Of a DNA stretch of 64,000 nt, positions 37,438-48,286 are shown in pieces (the stretch's first letter is position 1; the number at the start of each line of letters is the position of its first letter). This DNA comes from Verrucomicrobiota bacterium (GTDB lineage Bacteria; Verrucomicrobiota; Verrucomicrobiia; Chthoniobacterales; UBA10450), in NCBI GenBank assembly GCA_003220005.1, contig QHRD01000003.1, positions 1-64,000 on the forward strand, written 5' to 3'. Under the pieces are notes generated by a model. The model saw nothing but the letters and a program-made list of their open reading frames with translations. It did no database searches and was not told the DNA's origin. The position numbers and the translations under genes are program-made.

Positions 37438-40400
37438 ATGAGACTCTGGGGGATGGCGGCGGTGGCCGCGCTGGTGCTTGCTTCACTCGCAGCAATCGGA
37501 TTTGCAGCGGACAATGTTGCGCCGACGAAAGCGGAGCTGGAAGAGATGTACAACGCCGCTTACCGCGCGTTCGACGCAAAGAAGTTTTCAGAGGCGCTAA
37601 AGCAACTCGACGCCATCGATGCTCGGCAGCCTGATCTTGCCGCGTCCAAAAATCTGCGCGGCGTCGTCCTGATGCGACAGGGCAAATACGATGAAGCGGA
37701 AACTGCATTGCAGGAAGCGTCCCGGATCGATCCGAAGTTTTGGAATGCGCGCTTCAACCTGGCGGAGGTTCCTTTTCTTAAAAAAGATTGGGCGGAGGCG
37801 AGGAAACGCTTTGAGCAACTGCTCGCCAGTGGTGGATCCGATCTGGCAAAAGAAGCTTCGCAGCTGATTCAATACAAAATTCTTCTGACGTACCTGCAAG
37901 AGGGTAACGGAAACATGGTGGATTCCATGTTGGCTAAGCTGGAGCTTTCGCCAGATACGCCAGCCGTTGATTATGTGAAGGCAGCCGTCGCGCTCCAAGC
38001 GAAAAATCAAAGCGAAGCCAAGGATTGGATCAGTGTAGCCGAGAAGAATTATTCACCGCAGCTGAATAAACTTTTCGCAGAATCACTTTATGAAGCCGGG
38101 TGGCTGGAAAAACCGGTCGGCGAAGGGCGGCCATCGCTGCCGCTCATGACGGCCGCCGAGCGCTCGGAAAAGACCAAAGCCGCTGCACGTTCAAAGTTCG
38201 AGCAATCGCAACAGGCCCTTCGCCAGGGTGATCTAGCGACAGCCCTTAAATCAATTGATGAAGCCGACAAGGCGGATCCGAATAAGCCGGCTATTCTGAA
38301 TTTACGCGGCGAGACTCTGATGCAGCAGCAGCAATTTGACCAAGCCGAAGCTGCATTTAAGAAGGCAGCCCGGTTGGATCCCAAACTCCGCGAAGCGCAA
38401 TACAACCTCGCGCAAATCCCTTTTAAGAAGAAGGATTACGCAAAGGCGCAGGAACGTTTTGAGGCGCTTTATAATCGAATCCCGGGCGGCGATAAGAATC
38501 AGGCGGCAGAGCTTATTAAATTCAAGATTTACATGACGCTTTTGCTTCAGGGAAAAGAGAGCCGTGCGCACGGTGTGATGGAGGAGTTTCAATTTACGGG
38601 AGATACGCCGGCGCTTTATTATGCTCAAGCAGCATGGGAGTACAAGCATAACAACGCGGAGAAAGCGCAGGATTGGACGAGCTCGGCCAACAAAATCTAT
38701 TCGCCAGCGCTTAACAGCGTTTTCGCTGATGCTTTTTACGACGTTGCTTGGATACAAAGGCCTGAGGGTTCGTCCGCACCGGCACTGGCGTTCGACTCGA
38801 CAAATGTTGTTGCGCCTCAAACGGAGGGGGGGCCGGCAGTTGAGCCGAGTCCTATTGCTGCAAACAAACAAGGCGAAGCACCAAAGGAAGAAACGCTTGC
38901 CCTGGCGCCCTCGAGGAAGGAGCCAAATGCCGGAACCGAAATTGCCAGTGCTGAGGCAACCGCAGGGCAACCGACTTCGGCTTCGAGCGAATCAAATACG
39001 GAAATTAGCCCTCCGCCACAAACATCCGAATCGCTCCCAGTTAGCGGCGAATCGGCAACAACTGCAACGCAAGCCGCCGGCGAATCAACGACTGCTGCGC
39101 AAGCCGTCGCAGCGGAGACACCGCAGGCTGCGTCTGCATCATCTAACGAACAGAACAATCAGCCCGCGCCTGTCCAAACAAGTCCGCCGCAGAAATCCAC
39201 TGTGGCGCCAGCTCCCGCAAACGTCTTGGCAACCGCCACTGCGGGCCTAGCGAGCCGAAGATTGGCGATTGTCGGTGGCCTACTGTTGGCGGCCATAATC
39301 ATACTGGCTTGGGTGATCGTGCCGGTAATTCGCCGGCACGCCTTCAACATCCCGCGTCACATGCGGCTTGAACCCCCGGCGCAGGCTACCGCTCACAGTG
39401 AGACGGCCGTCTTCAAGCCGAAAGCCATTCCGGCGCAGACGGGTAGCGACAACGGCTTTGTTGGGGGGCCTCGTCAGGTTTCGGTAGAGTTAAAGCCGTG
39501 GCAAGCTCCCTTGCGACACAGTGCCGTACCTGGACGCAAGCCGAGCGGCGCTTTTAACCGATTGAAAGAACGAAGAACAAAGACTTCACGTCCGCCGGAG
39601 CGTCGCGAGCCTGGCCGCGAATTCGCGCCGATTGCTGAGCCAGACTTCGAATCATCTGTGGGAAAAGTAGTCGAACAAACCCCAGACATCCCGCAACCAA
39701 CTGTCCCGCAGCCCGTTGAATTGGCCGCGGCTTCTGCAACGACTGAGTTTGCAGAAGCTGCGATCATTCCGCAGCCGAATGAGGTCTTGGGAGACGGAGC
39801 CGGAGATGGAGTCACATTCTACACGCACGAACCGAGCGAATTTTTCGGAGATGTGAAAGAAGCGATATTACCCGCCGAGGAGGAGCCCAGTCAGGAGGCG
39901 TTTGGGGGCGCACAATTTGCATGGCCCACCGCAGAACCCTCAGAGTTTGCAGTTGAACCGATCGCGCAAGAGCAACCTCAGCAGATCCCCCCCTCGAGTC
40001 AATTTCCTACTGCCGAAGCGAACCCCGGGTCCGTGTATGATTTTCCAAGCGCTATTTCTACCGAACCTGTATTTACGCAAACAACCACACCCGCAACCAT
40101 GCCAGAAACAACCCAAACTCCAATCGCTCCAATACACAAAGCCCCGGCCCCGCCCGTGGCCAAGCCGCAACCACCTACCGCGACGATGCAAACATCCGTG
40201 CAGCTTACTTTCTTGTTCGAGATCGCTGCGATGCAGTTGACACCGAGCTTTAAGATGGGCGTCTTAAAAGTGCGCCCCATATCGAAGCTTGTCACGATGC
40301 GTTTGCCTTCGCCTCAGCGCGCCCAGTCTGCGTTGAATTTGCAGGTCGCCTTCGAGATCGTAAAGATTCAGCCCGTAGCCGGCGCGATAGGCACCATTCG

Positions 40401-40767
40401 CGTAGTTCCGTCCCAGCAACAGAGACCGACTCTGGCTGGTACGCCCTCAATCGCGGTGTCCGGATTGCAAATAGTCCCTAATTCTGAGACTGCCCCGGTC
40501 CAACTTACCCCGTCACCACAGGGGCGTGCCTCTGTGTTCGTCACAATTCCGTTCCAGATCAGCACTCTTGAGTTTTCGCCGTCACTTGAGATTGCATCGG
40601 TCATCCTAAATTCCAACTCCAAGCAAGTCATTGTTCAGTTGCCTGGCGCTGGCGCGAGTCCCGCCGAAGGCGCGCCCATGTTTGAAATCGCAAATCTTGA
40701 GCTCAACGAGAATGGCGAAATCGCCATGGTGCAACTAAACCTCCTTGGCGGCCCGAAGCGAGCATAG
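37438..40767 (+). CDS. Large TPR protein with one TM helix and C-terminal imperfect beta-like repeats
   Basis: Two homologous TPR blocks (NLRGVVLMRQGKYDEAETALQEASRIDPKFWNARFNLA / NLRGETLMQQQQFDQAEAAFKKAARLDPKLREAQYNLA), acidic/Pro-rich linker, TM (LAIVGGLLLAAIIILAWVIVPVI), C-terminal repeats. Confidence 0.75.
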   Translation: MRLWGMAAVAALVLASLAAIGFAADNVAPTKAELEEMYNAAYRAFDAKKFSEALKQLDAIDARQPDLAASKNLRGVVLMRQGKYDEAETALQEASRIDPKFWNARFNLAEVPFLKKDWAEARKRFEQLLASGGSDLAKEASQLIQYKILLTYLQEGNGNMVDSMLAKLELSPDTPAVDYVKAAVALQAKNQSEAKDWISVAEKNYSPQLNKLFAESLYEAGWLEKPVGEGRPSLPLMTAAERSEKTKAAARSKFEQSQQALRQGDLATALKSIDEADKADPNKPAILNLRGETLMQQQQFDQAEAAFKKAARLDPKLREAQYNLAQIPFKKKDYAKAQERFEALYNRIPGGDKNQAAELIKFKIYMTLLLQGKESRAHGVMEEFQFTGDTPALYYAQAAWEYKHNNAEKAQDWTSSANKIYSPALNSVFADAFYDVAWIQRPEGSSAPALAFDSTNVVAPQTEGGPAVEPSPIAANKQGEAPKEETLALAPSRKEPNAGTEIASAEATAGQPTSASSESNTEISPPPQTSESLPVSGESATTATQAAGESTTAAQAVAAETPQAASASSNEQNNQPAPVQTSPPQKSTVAPAPANVLATATAGLASRRLAIVGGLLLAAIIILAWVIVPVIRRHAFNIPRHMRLEPPAQATAHSETAVFKPKAIPAQTGSDNGFVGGPRQVSVELKPWQAPLRHSAVPGRKPSGAFNRLKERRTKTSRPPERREPGREFAPIAEPDFESSVGKVVEQTPDIPQPTVPQPVELAAASATTEFAEAAIIPQPNEVLGDGAGDGVTFYTHEPSEFFGDVKEAILPAEEEPSQEAFGGAQFAWPTAEPSEFAVEPIAQEQPQQIPPSSQFPTAEANPGSVYDFPSAISTEPVFTQTTTPATMPETTQTPIAPIHKAPAPPVAKPQPPTATMQTSVQLTFLFEIAAMQLTPSFKMGVLKVRPISKLVTMRLPSPQRAQSALNLQVAFEIVKIQPVAGAIGTIRVVPSQQQRPTLAGTPSIAVSGLQIVPNSETAPVQLTPSPQGRASVFVTIPFQISTLEFSPSLEIASVILNSNSKQVIVQLPGAGASPAEGAPMFEIANLELNENGEIAMVQLNLLGGPKRA

Positions 40768-41868
40768 TCAATTCCTGTTTAGCGAACGCAGCTGCTTTGC
40801 CAGAAATTCGCCATCTTTTCGGATCAGTTTGCCATCGAAGTAGATTTCGCCGCCGCCGTAATCGGGACGCTGGATGCTGACCATGTCCCAATGAACCTGG
40901 CTCCGGTTTCCGTTGTCCGCTTCCTCGTAAGCTTGTCCCGGGGTGAAATGAAAAGAGCCGGCGATTTTCTCGTCGAACAAAATATCGCGCATCGGTTGTA
41001 GCACCCGCGGATTAAATCCGAGCGAGAATTCACCTATGTAACGCGCGCCCGGGTCTGAGTCGAGAATCTTGTTCAGCTTCCTCGTCTCGTTGCTCGTCGC
41101 ATCGATAATCTTGCCGCTTTTGAATTCGAGACGGATGCCATCGAAAGCGATCCCCTGATAAATGCTTGGCGCATTAAACGTGACGTGACCCTCCACGGAA
41201 TCTTTCACCGGGCAGCTGAAAACTTCGCCATCGGGAATATTGCGATCTCCACCGCAGATCACAGCCGGAATTCCCTTGATACTGAAACGCAGGTCAGTGC
41301 CGGCAGCTTTGATTTGAACGCGGTCGGTTTTTTCCATCAAGTGCTTTAGCGCCTTCATCCCGGGCAGCAGTTTGCGATAGTCCAGTGTGCAGACATCAAA
41401 GTAAAAATCTTCAAACGCCTCGGTGCTCATCCCGGCAAGCTGTGCCATGGATGGCGTCGGCCAGCGTAACACGACCCACTTTGTCTTCTTAACCCGTTGG
41501 TCTTGCACTGGCCGCATTTTTTTGCCGATCAACTTCATTTTCTCCGGCGGCACATCGGCTAGTTCGGTGATGTTGTGGCTTCCGCGCATGGCGATGTATG
41601 CATTCATTCTTTTCATGCGCGCCAACTCGTGGTTTGCCATCAGGTTGAGTTGTCGATCCGAGGCTTCAAGCGCGAGCGCACGGTTGACGCGAGTTTGATA
41701 AGTCTGTGCAAAGGGGACCCCGCCTGCTTTTCGCGCCGCGCGTATCAGCGCGACGGTCATTTCGGCCGGAATATCGAATGCTTCAATCAGAACCGTCTGA
41801 TTGCGCTTGAGACGGACGGAGTATTCGACCAGGAGTTTTGCGAGTTTGTCGAACCGTGCGTCGTGCAT
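40768..41868 (-). CDS. Aminopeptidase, M29-like
   Basis: [57 protein letters not shown]...[32 protein letters not shown]. Confidence 0.82.
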   Translation of the reverse strand: MHDARFDKLAKLLVEYSVRLKRNQTVLIEAFDIPAEMTVALIRAARKAGGVPFAQTYQTRVNRALALEASDRQLNLMANHELARMKRMNAYIAMRGSHNITELADVPPEKMKLIGKKMRPVQDQRVKKTKWVVLRWPTPSMAQLAGMSTEAFEDFYFDVCTLDYRKLLPGMKALKHLMEKTDRVQIKAAGTDLRFSIKGIPAVICGGDRNIPDGEVFSCPVKDSVEGHVTFNAPSIYQGIAFDGIRLEFKSGKIIDATSNETRKLNKILDSDPGARYIGEFSLGFNPRVLQPMRDILFDEKIAGSFHFTPGQAYEEADNGNRSQVHWDMVSIQRPDYGGGEIYFDGKLIRKDGEFLAKQLRSLNRN

Positions 41869-41951
41869 AGGCGTCTATCATTCCACCAGCAGGGCCGGAT
41901 GCAACTGTACGGCCCCAACGTTTGAAGTTCCTTCTTTGCACGGCTCTCAGG

Positions 41952-41988
41952 AAAAACCGCCTAAAGACAGAACTCCAAACTTTAGGCG
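41952..41988 (-). terminator. Rho-independent terminator overlapping the rsmB stop codon
   Basis: Minus strand CGCCTAAAG-TTTGGAGTTCTGT-CTTTAGGCGGTTTTT: 9-bp perfect stem and U-tract; the rsmB TAA lies in the 5' arm. Confidence 0.75.
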
Positions 41989-43286
41989 CTCCGACTAAGT
42001 TTCGCGGCGTAGGCACCATCGAGACCCTCGCGAAAAGGCAGCGAATTTCTTTCTGCTTCCAAGCGCAAGTCCGGAGTCTCCGCTAGAATGCGACGCACGA
42101 CCTCTTCATTTTCTTCCGGTTCAAGACTGCACGTGCTGTAAACAAGGGTCCCCTTCGGTTTTAGCAATGGGATAAGCCCACGAATAATCTCGAGCTGCCG
42201 TTGTTGCATGTGATCGAAATTGGTTCGTCGTAATCGCCACTTGAGATCCACCCGCCGGCGCATCACCCCGGTGTTGGTGCACGGCGCGTCAAGCAGGATA
42301 TGATCAAATGGCGCGCTCGCTGTGATCGCAGAGGCAACGTCACCGCGTGACCAATCGTGCTGCGCAATTTGCGCAATGCTCACTCCAAGCCGCGTCATGT
42401 TCTCCTTCAGAACTTGCAGCCGTTCGTGATCGCGGTCGCATGCCACGATTGTTCCCAGGTTTTCCATGAGTTGCGCCACGTAACCGGTTTTGCCGCCAGG
42501 CGCTGCGCATGCATCGAGGATCTTTTGTCCTGGTTTTGGATCCAGAACATGACACGCAACCGTAGTGCTGGGATCCTGAATGTAACAATGACCCCGTTTT
42601 AAAGCGTCGGAAGGTAGCGAACCGGCTTCGACGAACGTTGGGTTGTCAGGGACAGGGCGCGATTTGGGATAAATCCGGAGGAATTCTGTTCTCTCGATTC
42701 TCAACAAATTGATGCGCGCATAAACTGGTGCAGCAAGATTATTCCATTCACATAGCTTTTCCGCGTGTTCGGCGCCGAAGTGTTGCTGCCAGCGTTCGAT
42801 AAGAAATTGCGGGTGCGACGTTCGAACGAACGAGGGCTGCGCCTCGGCTCGTGCGAGCAAGTCGCTTCGCTGCCGCGTCGCAGCGCGCAGCATTGCATTG
42901 ATGACGGGTTGCTGCCTTTTCGGCGCGAGCGACACGGTTTCATAGACTGCTGCGTGTTCGGCCGTTTTGAGAAGGAAGAGTTGATATAAACCGAGTCGCA
43001 GAATATCGCGGAGACCGTTCTCAACCCGCGAGGCGCGCAGGCAACCAATCCAAAAATCCAGCAATGTTAAATTGCGCAGGACGCCGTAAAACAACTCGAG
43101 TGCAAACGCGCGGTCGGACGAAGTGAAATTGGTGTTCGCAAAAAGCCCCGAGATGACGGAATCGGCGAAGCGCTTTTGTTTTCGCCACAGCCGCAAGGCC
43201 GTCAGCGCAATTTGGCGAGCCCCGTGAGATAGAACCGCTTTGCCCGATTTATGACCCCAAGGCGACCTTATTTCACGGGGCGCCAT
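41982..43286 (-). CDS. rsmB: 16S rRNA (cytosine-967-C5)-methyltransferase
   Basis: NusB-like N-terminus; KILDACAAPGGKTGYVAQLM, HILLDAPCTNTGVMRRRVDLKWR, LVYSTCSLEPEENEEVV. Confidence 0.93.
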   Translation of the reverse strand: MAPREIRSPWGHKSGKAVLSHGARQIALTALRLWRKQKRFADSVISGLFANTNFTSSDRAFALELFYGVLRNLTLLDFWIGCLRASRVENGLRDILRLGLYQLFLLKTAEHAAVYETVSLAPKRQQPVINAMLRAATRQRSDLLARAEAQPSFVRTSHPQFLIERWQQHFGAEHAEKLCEWNNLAAPVYARINLLRIERTEFLRIYPKSRPVPDNPTFVEAGSLPSDALKRGHCYIQDPSTTVACHVLDPKPGQKILDACAAPGGKTGYVAQLMENLGTIVACDRDHERLQVLKENMTRLGVSIAQIAQHDWSRGDVASAITASAPFDHILLDAPCTNTGVMRRRVDLKWRLRRTNFDHMQQRQLEIIRGLIPLLKPKGTLVYSTCSLEPEENEEVVRRILAETPDLRLEAERNSLPFREGLDGAYAAKLSRSA

Positions 43287-43297
43287 ATTTTCAGTTG

Positions 43298-44611
43298 TTA
43301 CTGTGGCTTCGCGCCGGCGCGTCCGATCGAATGATAATGAAACCCCAGCCGCTTCATCGTTTCCGGGTTAAGGAGATTTCGCCCGTCGAACACGATCGGT
43401 GTCCTCATTTTCTCTTTCACCACAGTAAGATCCACGTTGGCGAATTCACTCCATTCGGTGGCGATGACTAGCGCTTCGGCGTTGCTCACTGCCTCGAGAG
43501 CCGACGAAGCGAATTCTGCATCGGCGATCGCTTTTATAGCGCGTGCCTTTTGCATTCCTTTCGGATCGTAGGCAACCACATGCGCGCCTTCGCGCAGGAG
43601 CGTTATCACAAGCTCGATTGCGATGGACGAGCGGACGTCGTCCGTATCTGGCTTGAATGTGAGACCCCAGACCGCAATCCGCTTTTCTCGTAACACCCAC
43701 AGTATTTCCCGGATTGTCTTCAGAAAACGCTCTTTTTGAGCATTGTTTATGCGTTGCACTTCCTTAAGCAAATTGAACGGAGTGCCAAGCCTCTCGCTGA
43801 TCGTAATGAACGCAGCAATGTCCTTCGGGAAGCAGGATCCGCCGTATCCGATTCCGGCGTTCAGGAAATCACGGCCAATCCGATGATCCATTCCAATTCC
43901 GTCGGCGACCCTTTCGACGTCGGCGCCGCTCGCCTCGCAGATCGCCGAGACCGCGTTCATATATGAAATTTTCAGCGCGAGGAATGAGTTCGCGCAATGT
44001 TTGATGAGCTCGGCGCTGTTGATATCAGTCACGAGTATCGGCGCCATGAAGGGCTCATAAACCTTTTTCATGAGATCGATAGCGTGTTCGCTTTGCGCTC
44101 CAATCACAATCCGATCCGGATGCATCAGATCGTGGACGGCACAGCCTTCACGCAAGAATTCAGGATTGCTGACCACATCAAACTTCGCGCCATGGCGGTT
44201 ATATCTTTTGATTGATTCCGCCACCTTTTCGCCTGTTTTCACCGGCACCGTGCTCTTATCAACGATCACTCGATAATCGGTCAACACGCCTGCGATTTCC
44301 CGCGCAACTTTCTCCAGAAAACTAAGATCGACGTCGCCATCCGGCTGCTGCGGGGTAGGAACGGCGATGAAGATTATTTGTGAGTGGTCCACTCCCTCCT
44401 GAATGCTGCCGGTGAAGCGCAGCCGGCGCGCCGAGACATTTCGATGAATTATTTCTTCAAGCCCGGGTTCATAAATCGGCACCTCGCCGGCCTGCAGTTG
44501 TTTGATCTTTTGTGCGTCGTTATCGACGCAAATAACGTTATGGCCAACGTCTGCGAAACAGGCGCCGGTAACAAGGCCAACGTAACCGGAACCGATGATC
44601 GCGAGATCCAT
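43298..44611 (-). CDS. ugd: UDP-glucose 6-dehydrogenase
   Basis: MDLAIIGSGYVGLVTGACFADVGHNVICVDND, SNPEFLREGCAVHDLMHPDRIVIG, NAGIGYGGSCFPKDIAAF. Confidence 0.95.
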   Translation of the reverse strand: MDLAIIGSGYVGLVTGACFADVGHNVICVDNDAQKIKQLQAGEVPIYEPGLEEIIHRNVSARRLRFTGSIQEGVDHSQIIFIAVPTPQQPDGDVDLSFLEKVAREIAGVLTDYRVIVDKSTVPVKTGEKVAESIKRYNRHGAKFDVVSNPEFLREGCAVHDLMHPDRIVIGAQSEHAIDLMKKVYEPFMAPILVTDINSAELIKHCANSFLALKISYMNAVSAICEASGADVERVADGIGMDHRIGRDFLNAGIGYGGSCFPKDIAAFITISERLGTPFNLLKEVQRINNAQKERFLKTIREILWVLREKRIAVWGLTFKPDTDDVRSSIAIELVITLLREGAHVVAYDPKGMQKARAIKAIADAEFASSALEAVSNAEALVIATEWSEFANVDLTVVKEKMRTPIVFDGRNLLNPETMKRLGFHYHSIGRAGAKPQ

Positions 44612-44696
44612 AATTGGACAATGCTGCGGGCGAACTAGCCGCAGCACAAGTGGGCCAGAACACGCTGTGGCCCCGAGACTATTCGCGCATGTTCGT

Positions 44697-46937
44697 TCAT
44701 TGCCCTGAAGAGGCAGGATCAAAGTTCAAATCGAATCCAAACTTCGGGAATGCCTTCAGCGTTATGGTAAACAGGACGCCGTACTCCTTTACCCCGTTAT
44801 TGTCGCGTATGACGCCGCCGAAGGAGGCCACCCAGCTCGAGAGGTCTCTATAGACGGAATAGCGTTGCTCCTCCAGGGTGCTTGTTGTGGCTTCATATTG
44901 CTCCTGCGCTCCAATGCCCCAGTTATCGTTGATTCGATAATATCCGCCAACAAGAAACAGGCTGCTGTTTACAAAGAACGGATTGTCATTCAAATAGCGG
45001 TGCCCGAAGTTTAGTTGCAGATTGGCTAGCGGTTGCACGCTTGCGATCGTATCTACTTCGGTAAAGCCTTTGGAGAAAGCCGGTACCTGTGAGTTGACCG
45101 AAAGCGAGACCCACGGGAGTGGCGTAAACCGAATGTTGTTAAATAAATTTGAGTAGTCGGTACGATCGTAGGGGTTGTCGAAGTTCACGTCAAAGAAGGT
45201 ATCGAGTTCAAACCACGTGATCGTTGCATCGTCGCGGCGCGTTTCCAGGCGGTTGCGAACGCCCACCCGCCACACTGTCCAATCATCGATTGAGTCGATG
45301 CTTGTAAACTGCGGGAAATCCATCGCCCGAAGCTGGGTCGAGGGTTGATAGCGATCGAACCCCAAAATTGCCGTCGGATTAGCTCCGTTCACGTCAACAT
45401 ACGAAAAATTCGTGAACGGTTGAATAACGTGCATGAGCCCATCCAACCCAAAAGCGCGGCTCTGCACATTCTCCCATGTCCGCGAGATCTTAAACGAAGC
45501 TTCCACGCCGGTGTTGAAGACCGTGCGAAATGTGTCTCCGTCAAATTGGACCGGGTTGGCCGAAGTTGGCGGCGGGAGAATAAAGTCTGGCACCAGCGGA
45601 TTTGATGGCGGCACAAAGGTTGTCGATCCCAAATCCCATGTTTTGCCATAATAAGTGCCGCGAAAGCCAACCCGCGGCACGATGGAAAGCCATCCGAAGT
45701 ATGTGTTGGGATAAGTTAGTTGATGGAATGTATCAAAACGATAAGTGCCATAGTTCTCGAACCCCGAGTTCTCAGGGAACTGGAGCCGCAAATTTGCAAA
45801 GCCGGTTTCTCCTTCGTAAAAAATCGGTCCGCCAAAAAGGGCGTGGCGCTTGATGTCCAGCACCACTTCCGGTGAACGTTCTGTGGTAGAGAAAAATTCG
45901 TTCGCTTGGAAACGCTCGATGCCCGTGATTGTGAAAAAAGGGTCCGTTTTCGTCAATGCGATCACATTGTCTGGAACAGGATCGATCCGGAACTCGCCCT
46001 GATAAAAGTCCTCCATCACATACGGATCGCTCAGCTTGGTGAGGTTGGCGATGCCATAGATGTCATCAGTAAAGTTCGTCCGATCTTCCATGCTAAGGCG
46101 GTATCGACTGGCAGGAACGTTCTGTCGGACCTCGGCCGTCTGATTTATGTCCGGGTTTTGATCATCGATGTAAAAGGTTTTTAGCCTCGCCTGACTGTTC
46201 TGGTCCTTCCCATAATCAATAATGGGATCGAAGCCGATGGCCGGTCCGCGACGGCCAAAGTAATCGAGCCGGAGGTGTCCCCTGATATTATCCGTAATCG
46301 GGAACGTCACCTGAGTCAGAAGCGTTGGTCCCCAAGAGCTTAAGTACGCCGGCGAAATCGTAAAACTGAACGACTCGCTGAGGGATTCGTACAGATAAGG
46401 CCACCAAAAAACCGGCACGTTCCCGACATATGCCGTCACATACTGCATGATCACGCGGTCTTTCTCGTAAACGCGGATCTTTCGCGCGTGAAGACGAAAA
46501 TCTGGCCTCGCGGTATCGTCCGTCGTAAAGGTACCGTTTCGGATAAGATAAGCATTGTCGGAAATTGAACTCACATCTCGGCCGCTGACAAAATAAGGTG
46601 GCGACTCAGTACGCCCGTTGGCCGCCCGGATCTTTTTTGTTTCGGTGTTGTAAAAACCGTGTTCGGTGACGTAAAGGCTGATATCACGATAGATTCTCAC
46701 GTGGCCTTTCAACTCCACCTCGTGCGTGGCGGAATTGTATTGTGCGTAATCAGCGTAAATGTCTGTATTGCCAATGTGAATCGCCACATTATCGCGCGCT
46801 GTTGCCAGCCCATTTTCATACGTCGTCTCCCCGGTGGAAGTGATCTCAATGGGCGCATTCTCCGGAGTCTTGATTTCTCCGCAGATCAAACCGGCGCTCG
46901 TAACAAGAGCGGCGAGCAACAAGAGCGGTGTTCGCAT
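44697..46937 (-). CDS. lptD: LPS-assembly protein LptD/OstA-like
   Basis: Signal peptide, OstA-like N-terminus (TTYENGLATARDNVAIHIGNTDIYADYAQYNSATHEVELKGHVRIYR), long beta-strand-rich C-terminus. Confidence 0.82.
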   Translation of the reverse strand: MRTPLLLLAALVTSAGLICGEIKTPENAPIEITSTGETTYENGLATARDNVAIHIGNTDIYADYAQYNSATHEVELKGHVRIYRDISLYVTEHGFYNTETKKIRAANGRTESPPYFVSGRDVSSISDNAYLIRNGTFTTDDTARPDFRLHARKIRVYEKDRVIMQYVTAYVGNVPVFWWPYLYESLSESFSFTISPAYLSSWGPTLLTQVTFPITDNIRGHLRLDYFGRRGPAIGFDPIIDYGKDQNSQARLKTFYIDDQNPDINQTAEVRQNVPASRYRLSMEDRTNFTDDIYGIANLTKLSDPYVMEDFYQGEFRIDPVPDNVIALTKTDPFFTITGIERFQANEFFSTTERSPEVVLDIKRHALFGGPIFYEGETGFANLRLQFPENSGFENYGTYRFDTFHQLTYPNTYFGWLSIVPRVGFRGTYYGKTWDLGSTTFVPPSNPLVPDFILPPPTSANPVQFDGDTFRTVFNTGVEASFKISRTWENVQSRAFGLDGLMHVIQPFTNFSYVDVNGANPTAILGFDRYQPSTQLRAMDFPQFTSIDSIDDWTVWRVGVRNRLETRRDDATITWFELDTFFDVNFDNPYDRTDYSNLFNNIRFTPLPWVSLSVNSQVPAFSKGFTEVDTIASVQPLANLQLNFGHRYLNDNPFFVNSSLFLVGGYYRINDNWGIGAQEQYEATTSTLEEQRYSVYRDLSSWVASFGGVIRDNNGVKEYGVLFTITLKAFPKFGFDLNFDPASSGQ

Positions 46938-47098
46938 GGCCGACGCCGAAGGTACTGCACCAAAAGCTCCCTGCAAAGCCAAAACCACTCGATACCAAAG
47001 GTAAACATTGCAGCACGACCCCGTTACGGGCTGCTTCGTGCAAAGCCACAGTGTTCTATCTTGATTAACCTCCCAATTAACGGTTTTCTTCATCCGGG

Positions 47099-48286
47099 AT
47101 GAGCAAATCTATCGACCAAGTCTTCGTTAACGCCAAGCAATGGCTGCTCTCGTGGCTGGCGGGGTCGCCGACCTGGCTGATCCAGGTGGCGTCTATTTTG
47201 ATCAATATTTTCATGCTACTCGCTGTGTTCCTCACACTTTTTGCGCTGATCTCGGTACTGGAGCGGAAAATTCTTGCGCGGATGCAAAATCGCTACGGGC
47301 CGAATCGGGTCGGGCCGTTCGGCCTTTTCCAGCCAATCGCCGACGGCATTAAAATGTTGATCAAGGAAGACATCGTGCCCGAGCGAGCGGATAAGATCGT
47401 CCATTTTCTCGCGCCAGTCCTGCTCGCCGCCGTGGCGATCCTCACCCTGGGCGTAATTCCGTATGGGCGAAACATGGCGTCGTTCACAATTGATGGCGGC
47501 ATACTCTTTTTCTTCGCCGTGGGATCGGCAACGGAACTCGCAGTCTTCATGGCCGGCTGGGCCAGTAACAACAAATTTTCCATGCTCGGCGCGATGCGGG
47601 CGATTGCGCAAATGTTCAGCTACGAGTTGCCGCTCATTATCACGGTGCTCCCGGTGGTGATGGTCGTGGGCTCGCTCATGCCGGACAGGATTGTTGCCGC
47701 GCAAGCGGAATACACTTTTGGTGTTGTGCCACGCTGGTTTGTCTTCACCCCGTGGGGGGCCGCGGCATTCATTCTGTTTTTCGTTTCCGGTCTCGTGGAA
47801 TCGAACCGCACTCCGTTCGATGTACCCGAAGGCGAGTCCGAAATCGTCGCCGGTCACATGACCGAGTATTCCGGCTTCAAGTACGCCACCTTTTTCATGG
47901 CCGAATACCTTGGGATGTTCGCGGTCAGCGGTCTTGCAGCGACCTTGTTCCTCGGCGGCTGGCATGCGCCTGCGCGCGTGCTCGAAATTGTTCCCTCTTA
48001 TATCTGGTTTTTCCTGAAGCTGAGCGTGCTGCTTTTCGTATACATATGGCTCCGTGGGACGCTGCCGCGCACGCGCATCGATCAAATGATGAACATCGCC
48101 TGGAAATTCATGTTGCCGATGGCTTTCACGTGCGTCATCGCGGCGGCCGTCTGGCATTATGCCGGTCGCGGCCTGCGCGGGTGGCTGTGGTCCCTGTTTG
48201 TAATTGCGATTGTTTACAGCGCTCTATCGATCGTGCTCGACATACGAAGAAAATTTGCACCGCGCGTTTATCGTTTCGCCGAATGA
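47099..48286 (+). CDS. nuoH: NADH-quinone oxidoreductase subunit H
   Basis: LERKILARMQNRYGPNRVGPFGLFQPIADGIKMLIKEDIVP; RTPFDVPEGESEIVAGHMTEYSGFKYATFFMAEY. Confidence 0.97.
   Translation: MSKSIDQVFVNAKQWLLSWLAGSPTWLIQVASILINIFMLLAVFLTLFALISVLERKILARMQNRYGPNRVGPFGLFQPIADGIKMLIKEDIVPERADKIVHFLAPVLLAAVAILTLGVIPYGRNMASFTIDGGILFFFAVGSATELAVFMAGWASNNKFSMLGAMRAIAQMFSYELPLIITVLPVVMVVGSLMPDRIVAAQAEYTFGVVPRWFVFTPWGAAAFILFFVSGLVESNRTPFDVPEGESEIVAGHMTEYSGFKYATFFMAEYLGMFAVSGLAATLFLGGWHAPARVLEIVPSYIWFFLKLSVLLFVYIWLRGTLPRTRIDQMMNIAWKFMLPMAFTCVIAAAVWHYAGRGLRGWLWSLFVIAIVYSALSIVLDIRRKFAPRVYRFAE

Noticed and set aside
47216-48157. Long antisense ORF (313 aa) opposite nuoH
   Set aside because: Fully overlaps a strongly supported nuoH; composition is the shadow of a GC-rich coding strand.
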